From Ricinus communis (taxonomy: Eukaryota > Streptophyta > Magnoliopsida > Malpighiales > Euphorbiaceae): a stretch of 64,000 nucleotides of DNA. Below the pieces are notes generated by a model. It saw only the letters and a program-made list of their open reading frames with translations, was not told where the DNA came from and searched no databases. Shown here piece by piece: positions 36,443 to 49,115 of the stretch. The stretch spans positions 24,663,277-24,727,276 of the forward strand of contig NC_063259.1 of the NCBI RefSeq assembly GCF_019578655.1, given 5' to 3'. Position 1 is the first letter of the stretch; each line of letters begins with the position of its first letter. The position numbers and the translations under genes are program-made.

Positions 36443-39400
36443 TCCGCTCGGCAAGAGAACAGAAACACTGGCCTCTCAGAGTTCTGGAAAAGTCAGCTCA
36501 CCGAGTCGATGCCTTTTTTTTTTCTTCCCTCTTTTTCCCCTTATTTTTCAGAGGCGAAACAGAAATAGAAATCTGAAATAAAAGATAAAGTATAAATTAT
36601 TTGAAATTACGAACCTCAATCATATTATAAAATTTTATTTTGTTTTATAAAAAAAAAAAAAAAAAAAAAGAGTAGAAGAAAATATGTAAATGGCTTTGCG
36701 TTTACGAAATTATAATTTGCTGAATGAGAAATATAATTAGTTAAAGAGATTAATTGCTTCATTCAAGAGATCATGTACTTGCACACATGAAAAGATATAA
36801 GCCCAATTTCTTTCCTTTTTCTATTCAATCTTTTATTTTGGTAAAAAGGGGAATATCAATATATGCATGCTATGAAAAAGGAAAGAAAGATAATTAGATT
36901 GGACCAATAAAAAAAAAATTTGCATGGTCCCTCCAGGAAATTAATTTCCATCAATTTTAAACCTTTTTTCTTCTTCTTCTTTTTGTGAAATAACTTGGTG
37001 GTCGTCCTTACCAAGTAGCCTAATTATTCTGTATAGTTCCTCAAAACTTTTGAAATTTAACCCTAGCACATATATGTTTGATTTCTTCTACATATGCAGC
37101 CCCTTGTATGTGCCAATGAATAATCTACGTACCATTCTTGAGAGTTTGTATAATAATTTAAATAAATAATTCTTTTAAAATAATTTCGTCTAAATTTCTT
37201 TTAAGCTTGTTATAACAATTTGATATTAGATCACATTTGTTTTTATCGTGGATTCGAGAACTTATTAGAAGTTGCCCGTCTTGACATTTTTTTCTTTTGA
37301 TTAGCACATTTAATTTTGAAGTTTTTATAATTTTATAACTAAACAATCAAAAAACACCTCATGTTATTAGTTCCAACTCTTTTTATGAATATAATTTGAT
37401 TCATTCATATATTTTCGTATTTTAGAGTGTTGTTATTCTAAAACCCCGACAGACACTATTTTTTTATCCGAGCATACTATCTTAACTTTAATGTACAATT
37501 TTTACCCTTATTGGACTGCTTTTCTAAATCAGTTTATTATATTTATCATTTATTAGATGACTATTTAACCATTTTAAAAACTACGAAACAGTTTCTTTCC
37601 AAGTGATATATGTATATAATGTATAAATAAATATATAAAATACATATAGATGGTATCTTTTATAAACGAATGGAGAAGGGAGGACCACAAATTAATTCCA
37701 TAAATCTTAAAGTGGCTATCTCCAAGCAGAAGCACGCCTAGACCATCCATGAAGACGACACCCACGCGCTCTCCAAATGCAAGGGAAGGGAGACTTAAGT
37801 AATGATTTCCTTTCCTTTCCTCCTTAACTTATGCAAAAGTCTTTTTATCCGTACAAATATCCTTAAATTTTTTTCCTTTTTTTCTCTTTCGTCACTTCAA
37901 AATAAAAGGACCACTGTATAATATGTATCAACCTTTTCTGCCTGATGCCACCTTTGAAATATATCCAACTTGCAACAAGTTCTTTAATGGGTGTTTTTTG
38001 TGCTTCTTCTTGGATCTAGTGAGACATGTTGATGGATGATGAAAGACGAGCAGGGTCTCTTTCTTTTTTTCTGTAACTTAATTAATTTTCCTTCCTTTTT
38101 CATATGCATATATTATAAGAAGATTCTTGCCTGCTCACTGATTTCCCTTATATTAATTATATCATAAAGAATTGCATATTCTTTCTATATCCATCTAAAA
38201 TTCTATCTATCTTTCTTTCTTTCTTTCCCTTAGAGTATCGATTCTTCCATTCTCTTGTTCTGTTCAAATCTTGTATATTTGTTAGGTGAGTTCTTTTCCA
38301 TATTTATTTCTAGCAAAATTAATAATTTAATTTCTTTTTGGAAAGCTAGAGCATTTACAGTCTCTTTTTGCTGAAAGATTCTACATTAGGGTTTGGAGGT
38401 AAAAAGAACATTTCTTCAACTTCTTTTTTTTTCTTTTTATAGGATTTAATTTTTTATTTATTAACGGGCTACGAACGAGCTCGAACTCGAAATTTCACAT
38501 TTCTACGTTTGTTTTGCCTAAGATATTATCTATGGTATTTTTAACTGATAAAATCAAAATGCTCCGTATACTCATATTGACAATAAGATATCTCCTTAAA
38601 AATTGAACAAGAATTTTAAGTTTAAATCCCTCTCATCTGATGTGTATATCAAATTGTCCATTCATCCAAAAAAAAGAATTACTTACTACCCTCTGCTGGC
38701 ATCTATTGTGTATTATTAATTGGGGCAGGGGATTGCATGTTGGAGCATCACAAACAAGGAATTGGAGACTTGTAAAAATCAAGAACAAACAAAGTAAGGC
38801 ATCTAAAGTTTCACTAAATCTACAGTCTCATGCTGCCATGCACGCATATATATGTGTATGGACGATCTCTATAATCTTAAATTGGAGACCTCTCCATTTC
38901 TTTTGGACCAATATTACTATAACATTGACATGTTGTGATCATGGAGACGAAACGCCATAGTTTCACTTTCAAGCAATACTGAATAATTTCTACTTATATA
39001 CATGTCTCTCTATATTTGCACCAACATATATGTCTTACTATAGGAATGCCCATTAAGATTATATATTATATATCAGTTAGTAATGGTACTGAAACACAAG
39101 AAGGTGAGAAGTAATAAGAATAACCCAGCAACAAGAATATAACAACTATGATATTTTTTTATTTGATAAAACAAAACAAAAAAAAAAAAGCTCAAGATTG
39201 ACAGTTATAGATGGAATGATAATACAAATAATCATTTAAAGTTATATTTAGTTTATTTTAGTTAAATTTTTTTGATTTTATTTCATTTTAATAACATAAT
39301 TTTAGTTTGGATATTGCTCCCTACTATTAGTATTTGAAAATGTCAAAATAATATAATATGGACAATTAAACCAATTGAAAAATAATATTCTAAATTACTT

Positions 39401-40417
39401 AATAATATAAATGATCACCTAAATCTTTCACTTATTTTCATTTTGATTATAAATATTTAGTTTATTTTATTGCAATAACACAATTTTAATTTGTGAAATA
39501 TATTTTAACCATCTGTATTTAAATAAATTAAAAATTTATGATCAAAATAAAACTAAATAAGAAGTCGGAGGTAACCAATATATTACACAAATTAAAATTA
39601 TATTATTGAAATAAGAATAAATGAAAAGTTATAAAAATAAGAACAAAATCAAGCTACCATTTGTTTTATTATCCTCCTTATTAACTAACAAGTATTTGAA
39701 ATTTCTATCCTAAGTTATGTTGGTCTTAACTTCAATCACAAAATTATATCAGAAAACTTATTGCATTCATCAAAATCTTATATAATAGCATTTATATTGA
39801 AACAAAACCCCAACTGAGTGACCTTAACATAAATTAAAAGTTCAGTAACCATTTTAAAGTATATGATAGATTCACATCTGGTGTGACTAATGCCAGTTAT
39901 AATTAAAGAGCATGCATATCAGCAAAGGAAACCGATTAATTAATGTGCATCAACATAGTATTCAGATTACGAATTGTTAGCAACAGAAACAAATTAATAC
40001 CCAAATTGCAAATGTATATAAGATTGCCATATTACAAACTTTAACTCGTCCGAATCACTGTCTGCAGATAATTAATTTGTATACTTAAATGTAACTGACA
40101 CATGAGAGAAGAAAGTATTTAGTTTCTTACTTGTATTATTTTGGAAAATTCCTTGCTCTCCAATGAGAAAGAAACAGATCCTGTCCCAGGTGATATATTT
40201 GCTTGTATATGACAAGGCCTTGAGTAAACTTGAGGCATGAAATGATCAGAGGTGCCATTTCAAGAATTGTCTTAATGTAGCAAATATAAAGAAAGAGAAT
40301 TTCAGCACAGTAGGACACTGCACTTTCTCTATACCATGCTGAAGATCAGAGGTATGCAGTCAAGATGAACTAATTGAGCAATAGCAGGAGAAAAGTCATA
40401 GCTGGCCATGAATCGCA
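36443..40417. other. AT-rich intergenic region
   Basis: About 4 kb of A/T-rich DNA with homopolymer runs (for example A at about 36,649-36,669) and CTTT repeats near 38,212-38,226. All frames are short. The part nearest 40,417 holds the 3'UTR of the TCP gene, which reads leftward. Nothing else is recognised. Confidence 0.5.
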
Positions 40418-41533
40418 TTAAGTATCGGCTGCATTATCTTTGTCAGGTTGGCTTGCACTACTCCTTTGAGAATGATGATGAACAAGCCCTGGATTTACAC
40501 CCAACGAGAAATTCTTCATTGGATTATTAGCTGATGATGAAGTCAACCACTGAAAATGGTTTGTTTCCCTCGGCTCATTATTCTCCAACGGAGTGGCAAC
40601 ATAAGGAGGATATTGTGGAAACAAAGATGATACTGTTGCCGGAGGACATAAAAAGAACTGAGAACCCGAGGAGAAAGCTGGCAATGCAACAGTACTAGTG
40701 TTGCTGTCGAGTGCAGAATTTTCTGGTTGAGGAATGATCATTCCATGATTTGTTCCAAATTGAGATAAAGATAAATTTGAAGCATCCCAATGATAGTGTG
40801 AATTGAAAGGAATGGGGTTGTTTAGCAAGCCAGGAAAGGAAGAATGAGTAGAAGCAAGAGGGAACAATTTTTGAGCTGAAAGTACCCCATCTTGATTTTC
40901 TTCATGATCATTTGTTCTGACCCATTTTCCTTTCTCACTTGTACTACTACTTGTAGCTCTCATTGAAGTTTCTGCTTCTGCTTCCCAATACTTTGTTTTT
41001 CCCATTATTATACTGTTTTGGTGGTCACCATCAAGATTACTATTATTGACCTTTATCCCTAATGAATGAAACCCAATATCCTTGTTGAATGTTGAATTTA
41101 CATCGAAGAAAGGAGCAAGAGAAGATTGAGATGAGTTTGATTCATGAGAAACTAGCATCTGTTGATGGAATTGACCAAATCCTTGAGGCAATTGGAGCGG
41201 TGGAAGCTTATCAATGTCATCTTTAGTTGCATCAAGCAACCAGTCTATTACCTTGCTAGGCTGACTTAAACCAAGCCTATCTTGAAGATCATATAACTGG
41301 ATCGCTGTGGGAACAGAAAGCCTGATTCTCCTGTCTCTCAATCCTCTTATAGTGCAAACCTTGCTATGCCTATCTTTTCCTCCGAAAGAACGCGAAACGC
41401 GTACAATTCTTGGATTCCTAAATGCTGACCACTGTCTTGAAGTGGACGGTGCCTTGGAGAACTTCTTATTATTGTCATTAGCATCACCCTCTTGCTTTGC
41501 TTGAAAACCCTTTTCTCTTGAACTTGTAATCAT
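40418..41533 (-). CDS. TCP5: CIN-type TCP transcription factor (TCP5/13/17 clade)
   Basis: A single coding exon of 371 aa. The TCP domain lies at about 51-109: a basic region [19 protein letters not shown], then helix I ([13 protein letters not shown]), a loop (SQPSK) and helix II (VIDWLLDAT). The short basic region without the class I deletion pattern marks class II, CIN group. The upstream [24 protein letters not shown] block and the C-terminal SQFFLCPP...SLFPQYPPY stretch are specific to the TCP5/TCP13/TCP17 clade, which restrains leaf margin growth. The start at 41533 ([10 protein letters not shown]) is the first ATG after a 3' splice site at 41564. The frame is open further upstream only by reading through the leader intron. 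Unlike TCP2/3/4/10/24 I see no miR319 target site, as expected for this clade. Confidence 0.95.
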   Translation of the reverse strand: MITSSREKGFQAKQEGDANDNNKKFSKAPSTSRQWSAFRNPRIVRVSRSFGGKDRHSKVCTIRGLRDRRIRLSVPTAIQLYDLQDRLGLSQPSKVIDWLLDATKDDIDKLPPLQLPQGFGQFHQQMLVSHESNSSQSSLAPFFDVNSTFNKDIGFHSLGIKVNNSNLDGDHQNSIIMGKTKYWEAEAETSMRATSSSTSEKGKWVRTNDHEENQDGVLSAQKLFPLASTHSSFPGLLNNPIPFNSHYHWDASNLSLSQFGTNHGMIIPQPENSALDSNTSTVALPAFSSGSQFFLCPPATVSSLFPQYPPYVATPLENNEPRETNHFQWLTSSSANNPMKNFSLGVNPGLVHHHSQRSSASQPDKDNAADT

Positions 41534-41563
41534 CTTATCTTTCTCATTATTGAGTTGCAAAAC

Positions 41564-42098
41564 CTGTAAAAGGATTTCATTAAATGTTCCTTCTCTAAAG
41601 ATAGCCGCAAGTAATTGGGTTTTACAAACAAAACCACAACATTTCATGCAATTGCTTGTTGAATCCGTAAAGAAAATTTCAGAAGAAACATCCGAACTAT
41701 GTACTAGAACATTAAAAAAAAAAAAGAAAAACAGAAACATATGCACCCTACAATACTATGTCAGAAATACACAAGGAATTAGTTGAAAGGAAGAAGGATA
41801 AAAAAACAAAAAAAACACCTAGAAGGATAAACATTTAGATTTTTATGAGGTACTCTTTTGTTTATTTGCTGCAGATACATGGGTTAAGAAAGAATTTTAA
41901 AGTATTTCTTAAGTTGGGTCTAGGGTTAAGCTGAATCTAGACTAATCAAAACCAATCTAATCCAAGAAGATGAAAATCAAGCAAATCAAGAAGAAAAAGA
42001 AGTGCAAATACATAGCATAATTTCTTGGAAGGTTAAGCAAGCATGCATATCTCAATTTCCTAGTTCAGGAACTGAGATGATACGCAAGTGTAACTTAC
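41564..42098 (-). other. 5'UTR intron of the TCP gene
   Basis: The minus-strand donor GAT|GTAAGT starts the intron at 42098, and the acceptor TTTTACAG ends it at 41564, 30 bases before the ATG. The first leader exon runs upward from 42099, probably to about 42,400. Inferred from consensus only. Confidence 0.65.
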
Positions 42099-44427
42099 AT
42101 CAGGCAGATCAAAACCTCTAGTAGGCTTCTTCCAGACTAATCGATTTTGCTACTCGAATGTATAGCTTCACTAAGGAAGAGGAAACAGGAATAGTAGCCG
42201 GAAAGTAAAATAACATGCTGAAAGTTCTACTTATGTCTAATTCTTTAACTTAAGTTTCATCAAATTTATAATTAGACAAGAATAGCCCTTTTGAAAGAAG
42301 AACTCTCTTCATTTTAGAGACAAAAAGAGAAAAAAAAAAAAGAAAAAGAAAAAGAAGAAAATAAAGATGCCAGAATTTAACCGCATCATATTGTGAAGGA
42401 TGAAAAGAATAAAGGTATGGCGCATCCGCTACCATGTGTTGCCAGACCCTGTTGACACGCCAACTAGACTAGTTAGTAGGGATTTTATCAAATTGTTCAT
42501 ACCACATACTGAACAATCACCTGCCTACTACTAAATACTAATGAAGCCTGGTGGTCTTTCTTGTAGTTTACATCTTAATTTCCCAATGGCACACACTAGG
42601 TGTGGAAGGTTAATATATTATTTTTTTTCCCAATTGGGGACCATCCAACACATATTAGAAAAAGAGGGTAGTGTTATATGCTTTATTGACATCTACAGCT
42701 ACCTTTATAATGCATGCTTCGATGAATAAAAAGGTTAAAAAGAAAAGAAATTACAATTTTTTTTTTTTGAAACCCTTGTGTTGGACAATGTGTGCGTGTG
42801 ATTCTTGGACTAAATATTGGTGTTTATATATAATAAGTTGATTTTCAGAACAACATGTGTTGCCATAGAAAACTAATTCAAAAGGAAGTGTAAGAACAAA
42901 CTTAAGAATTAGGAAACTGAGAAATTAAATGGAATTAGATAAGTGTTAGAAAGTTGTGGTGTATACTACCGAAGTTTCACCAACTGTGTATTAGATGGAT
43001 AGACGATAGGTAGCTATTTTTCTTGTAGATAAGGGACCAAAGTAGGTTCTTTAACGCATCTACAGACAGTAGAACCAAAGGACCACATGCACATACAGCA
43101 GTGAGATTTTGCTCAGCAGAAGTTGAAACTTAAGCTTGCCCACCAAGCAGATTCTTAATTAACTAATTAGTTCCATTCATTAACAAAGTGTATGGGGTTT
43201 CTTTATCATGATTGGCTGTTTTTTCATTTTTCTTTTGGGAATGGATTTCAGCTTTTCAGGATGCCTATCTATCAGTGATCTCCACAGTAGAGTTCTTTAA
43301 CAGTCAATTTATAATAAGTTAATACTTTCTTTCATTATTAAGATCAATTTGGAACTCAAGATGCCACTATACTAAATTACTAATTTTGGAAGTTCTGAGA
43401 GTAGACATGTTCCATTCCTCGTCCTCCAACAGCTGAAACAAGTTGCCTTTGTGATGGCATATTGTCATGGACACTAAAAATTAAAGAGTTAGCCAGGCGA
43501 ATTAATATGTGTTTCTTATCTTAACTTCAATAAAATTCCAGGTTTGAGTTTCTCTTCCTTTCGTAATATATTAGAGAAAGAGAGAGAACTCTAAAAGTTA
43601 TACATACACACACACTTTAGGGCAGCTAAATTAATGTTTACTGATAATTTTTCACCAGCCAAGAAAGCTTTAAGCATAGTCTAGTCTAATCTGTTGCAAC
43701 ATCAAGAACTGAAGAAGATTACTCAACTGACAAGTCAAAGGTAATTAGGATGTCAAAATAACCTTAAAATTTTTTTTATCGTACATCATAAAATTTGCAG
43801 GAACAACATTCTTTTGCAACAAATTCCATCATCAACCTAGATAATCACTACAGTTAATAATATATATAAAAGAAACCCATATCAGCACTTGAACAATTAA
43901 AGCAAAGAACAGAAAGAGGGTACTATACTTTTTCAGCTAAGGTACGTAAACAGATATATAGTAACTGGAATTAATTAATTAACCTTTTCACCCAAATAAT
44001 TGAGGCCTGATAGACTGTATAGTTGCAGTTACAGTTGCACCCAGTCAAAAGCTGAACTCTACTACTTATCTCATCGAACCAAGTTACAATAACAAACCCT
44101 TTTTAAGGTTTAACCCTCAGACTAATTAAACCTATTTTCATCAGCTTTTAAAGGACAACACAGTAGCCAGTTGTACGCCGAAAAGCGACATTAGTTTAAC
44201 CCAATTGAGTCATTAAGGCAAAAGATATGAGCCCTAAGAACCTCATCACCTTAACTTAACTAATTTAGGATAGAGACAGTGCCATTTCTGTTTTAGGGTT
44301 TATGTCTTTAGAGTTTAAAAAGGAAAAATAAAGAGTTTATCTCTTACTATCTATGACCAAACAGAAATGGTGACCATCACGAGAATGGGTATAAGATTGT
44401 TCTGATACCCACTGTAAATAGTAAATG

Positions 44428-44428
<1 letters not shown>

Positions 44429-44459
<31 letters not shown>
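44429..44459 (+). repeat. (TA)n microsatellite
   Basis: About 31 bases of uninterrupted TA in intergenic DNA. Confidence 0.9.
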
Positions 44460-44462
<3 letters not shown>

Positions 44463-47400
44463 ATATAAATGGTCCCTGGACCCAATACAAAAGCACTGTT
44501 CTTTCTACAGGCAGCGATTGAATCATTCTTTTTTCTTTCTTTTTCTTAAAAAGAAATTTTACTATGAGTTTTACTGTTTCTTCTTCCCATACAAGGGAAA
44601 TATATCTGATTCAAAACCATATTTATATAACATTAATCTATCAATAACTAAATATTTAGGGTTCACGGTTATCTGATTGAATCTGGACCAGTAGTACAGT
44701 GAGAAACGAAAATCTTCTTTTCTTTTTATTTGTTTTCTTTTCTTTTGCAGGTTTTGCAGAACAAAAGGAAAAGCATCTGACTAAGAAGAAGAAGAAGAAG
44801 AAGAAACCTTCTAAAAGCTGTTCTGTGACCACAAGTACCAGAAAATAAAAAGTATTTCTGAAGTTTTAGCAGGATTGTAGGATTAAAAATATTAAAACAG
44901 TTGCCACAATAACAATTGGAGAAGAATTTTAGGATGTGATAGTTTATAATGATATAATAATTTTATTGAATAAACAATAAAAAAATTAAAAAAATTAAAT
45001 TAATCTAAACTACGAAATCTAAAACTTTTCTTGTTAAACAAATTCATCCAATTACTAATTCAAAAGGAAAAGGGAAATTAAAATGAGCCACCCAAATGCA
45101 TACATCCAGTTGCCAAACTGTTACTACTTAATTAGCATATTAAATGTAGAGAGTAGATTATAAAAGAGCATCTAACCCTACATGTTAGAGTTGGATTGGA
45201 TCCATTTTTTATGTGTTAGTTCTTAATTATATAACCTATTTGATTAACTGCCTGTTGTCAGGCACTTGTCTCATTAAAACCAATTTCTGATTATGATTTG
45301 GGCTATACGACCCCTACAATAATAAGTACTTTCTGCCATTGAAATTTATGTATATTGAAGATAATCTCAGGTAGGCCGGGTATCCCAAAACCTCCTCTTT
45401 ACATTGCCCTAGAGACCCATAAAAAAAAAAAAAAAAAAGATAAATTATATATAAATTGCTAATCGGAATTCTGCATTATATTATCTCTAATTATTACTAA
45501 TTTTGTTCTTTCAGCACGTTCAGGTCTGTAATTCTTTTGCATAAATTAAAAGATTTAAATATGATATTTCTTGTAAAAGAAATTCCCATTACATTTACTG
45601 AAAATGGGTATCCTTCAAAATCCTCTAATAGCATATAAAAATAAATTAAATAAATAATATTACTGTATATGCCATTCAAATTCTCCTTTTCTTTTTCTTT
45701 TCAAAATAAAAATTGAAATTCCTCATTTAATTAGCAGCACATTAAGACCTTGATAGAAGGGAAAGAAGAAGGCATGTTGATCTGGCATTGAAAATTCCAT
45801 TTTCTCTCCATTGTCATATTTACGAAGGAATTTGAACTGTGCATGTGCTCAAGGCAGAAGGGAGAGACTTTCAATTAAATAAATAAAAGAAAGAAAAATT
45901 AAAATCATTAATGCTAATAAAAAATAAAATATAAATATAAAGAGTATTTAATTTGAATAAAACATTTTACTGTTTATATCCAATATTAATTAAGATGTTT
46001 CTTATTATATAAAAAATATTTTTACAAAATAAAAAAGCACCCTGAAAGAGATGGCTTTACTAAGCAAGAAAATATTATATTTAATTATTCTTGATACTTT
46101 TGTATCACTTGCTCCTCACTATTTCTTTTCTCATCAATCCTTACTAACCAAATGAATTAAAATTCTGGCTTTCTATCCCTAGCTATCATGTGCATGACTC
46201 TTGCTTTACAGTTTACAGACACAACACTTCTCTATTCCATTTTCTTAAGAAAAAATCCAACCATTCATTCAAATTAACAAAACTCATTCAGTTGTTCTCA
46301 TTCCATAACCCAAACCCAGTTGGCCTCTCTTCTGTTCAGAACCAAACCAGAAAAAAAAAAAAAAGCCAATAAAAATACAGCTTTAACACTATTGCAACAA
46401 AAAATTGCAGCTTTGAATTTCAATTTCCCCAAAAGTTACCTCAAACCTATCCAAATCTTTTTATTTAAGAAAAAAAAAAGAATCATGTTTGTGTAGAGAC
46501 AAAAATCTAAACACTGACTTTGCAATGGGACTTACATATGATCCCCTTTTATCTTCAAGTCTGCAATAGTAACTGTGATCTTCATTAATTTTGGAAACAG
46601 CCAGTGTGCACCAGTCAAGAAAGTGACTTAACATAATTTTATAGATAATGCTGTCTAACTAAAAATTAAAACTCTTATAACACCTCTTTCAAGGCAAGCA
46701 TTTGACACCTAGTTCTATAGTCTCAGTTTCAGCTGACTCTTTGTTATTTTCATGAAGCATCAAGTAAGACTGTATGGTTCCAGTGCATATAAATAAGGGT
46801 TTTTTTTTTTTTTTTTGTGAAATTTCAAGTACTGAAAAAGAAATCTTCTTTTCCATTTTGGATATTTGATTAAAAAGAATGAACCTTATCTTCTTGTTCT
46901 TTCTTTTCTTTTATTAAAAGAAAAGAACCTTCTTGTTTGATCTTTAATTATGTTGTATGTATTGATGAAATTGAACAATATCATTGACAGCTATGCAACA
47001 GCCATGTAAATTTACTATCACAATCACCTCTATCATCATCATGACCAATTTATTATATAGAGAGAGATTCACATTCTCATTGTCTGTTGAAATGGGAATA
47101 TATGTTTTTACATGCTACCAATTACATGTAAGAAAATGATGAAAGAATCATATGGAACATACATACATACACACATATGTGTATATGTATACCCTATAGA
47201 TTCGATAATTAATATTGTGGGTTTGAGTTTAACAAGTCTAAAGGGTTTGCAAAATCAAGAAACATCTGATCTAATAAACATATTATATACATATGTACGT
47301 ATATATATCCTCCTCTATTTAAAGCAAGAAAGAAATTATTTCTGTATTATTATTATTATTATAGTAATAATTATTTCTTCTTTAGGTCACCACCTCTGAG

Positions 47401-49019
47401 GACGGAGTTATTACTCTATTATTGTATATGCCAATGACAATGACAGCGCCAAACCCTAGAAAATGTAGATGTGATCAAAGCGGAAGATAAATGCGTGCTG
47501 ATGCCTGTGCCTGTGCCTGTGACTTTGCCTTTGCCTGTCAATAATACAAAAGGTACGCAGCAGACAAAAAGTTGAAGTTGAACCACTGCTGCTGCACCCC
47601 TCTTCTTGTGAGCTGTGATCCCAACCCAAGTTACAAGCCAATTGCCAAAGCCAAATGCTTCTTCCTCTCTCTGTTATCTTAGCTTAATCGCTTACTCACG
47701 CGCCAACCAAACCCAACGGGCATAGAGTTGCGTGCTCTTTCTGCCGACATTTTACTGTTCTTCCGCAGCTCCATTACTAAACATGTTTGCTAAATATAAG
47801 GAAAAAGGTTTGAGATTTTAACATCTAACACGTGAGAAATGCTATGTTTTATTTGAGATTTATATATATTATATAGGGGATTTTCTAAAACATATTACGT
47901 GAATATCTTGGAGTTACTAAGATCATAAACCCTATGTAATGAATGCTATATCGAGTGCGCAAAAGGCAGGATAAAAATAATAGGATATTTAGAATTATTA
48001 GAGTCATTCTAATATACTATACATGTATAATACCATGTAAATTTATTAATATTAATATTATTTTAAATTTAATAATTTATTAATATAATTAAATACTAGA
48101 TTAGTTAATTATATAATATTTAATTATTGATTAATTAAATATATTATTTTTATTTATTAAATTTTTTAACTATTTTTAAAATTTAATTAATGGTACTTGA
48201 CAATTATAAGATTTAATTATAAAATTTTGATTCGTATCAATAACTGAAAATTATATATGAATTCATTGACAATCTATATTAATAGAAAAATATATAAATT
48301 AAATAAATTATTTAAAATAATATATATTAATAGTCTATAATTAAAAGATAGACTTATAATAATAGAATGTCATAATGGTACTTCAGCAAAACCTGTATTA
48401 CTTATATTATACATTAAGTTTTCTTATGAGATTATATTTGATAATATTAAGTGCTTATTTAAATAAAATGATGATCGTATAATATTACTAATTTATTATA
48501 TATCTATTATGCTTTTTTTATTTCTTCTATTTCAAAATTAATAAAGTAAAATGATAAGACTAAATGCTTATAAAGTAAATAATAGTTAAATAAAATTATT
48601 TTATATTTATATTATTATTTATAAATTAAAATAAGATATTTTAAATTAAGAATTTAGATTATAAAATTGTCTTCGCATTAGGATAAATAAATTGCTAGTG
48701 TATCCATAAATACATAGATATATTGATTGTCATACTAATTATTAATTTGGTTCTATTATCTATTTTAATTACCTCATATTAATAGCTATATTTTTCTTAC
48801 AAAATCAATATAACCTATTGTAACTTCCCCATAATATAAATTGGATATTTCATATTTTATATTTGATTCCCTGTGATGTTTGCTATTGTTGCTTTAAAAA
48901 ATATTACTTCTTTTATATGGATTGCACATCTGACTTGTACCTTTATTTTATTTTTTAAAATTAATTTGACTACATTTGGGTCTTAGTTTTTTGAAATTTT
49001 AGGATTCAAAAGTATGTAA

Positions 49020-49023
<4 letters not shown>

Positions 49024-49111
<88 letters not shown>
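49024..49111 (+). repeat. Long (TA)n microsatellite, about 87 bp
   Basis: About 43 uninterrupted TA units in intergenic DNA. It is self-complementary and able to extrude a cruciform. Length in assemblies of such tracts is often inexact. Confidence 0.93.

Positions 49112-49115
<4 letters not shown>

Noticed and set aside
41534..41746. N-terminal 71-residue extension of the TCP protein
   Set aside because: Phe-rich residues derive from a leader intron; the conserved family N-terminus begins at [10 protein letters not shown].
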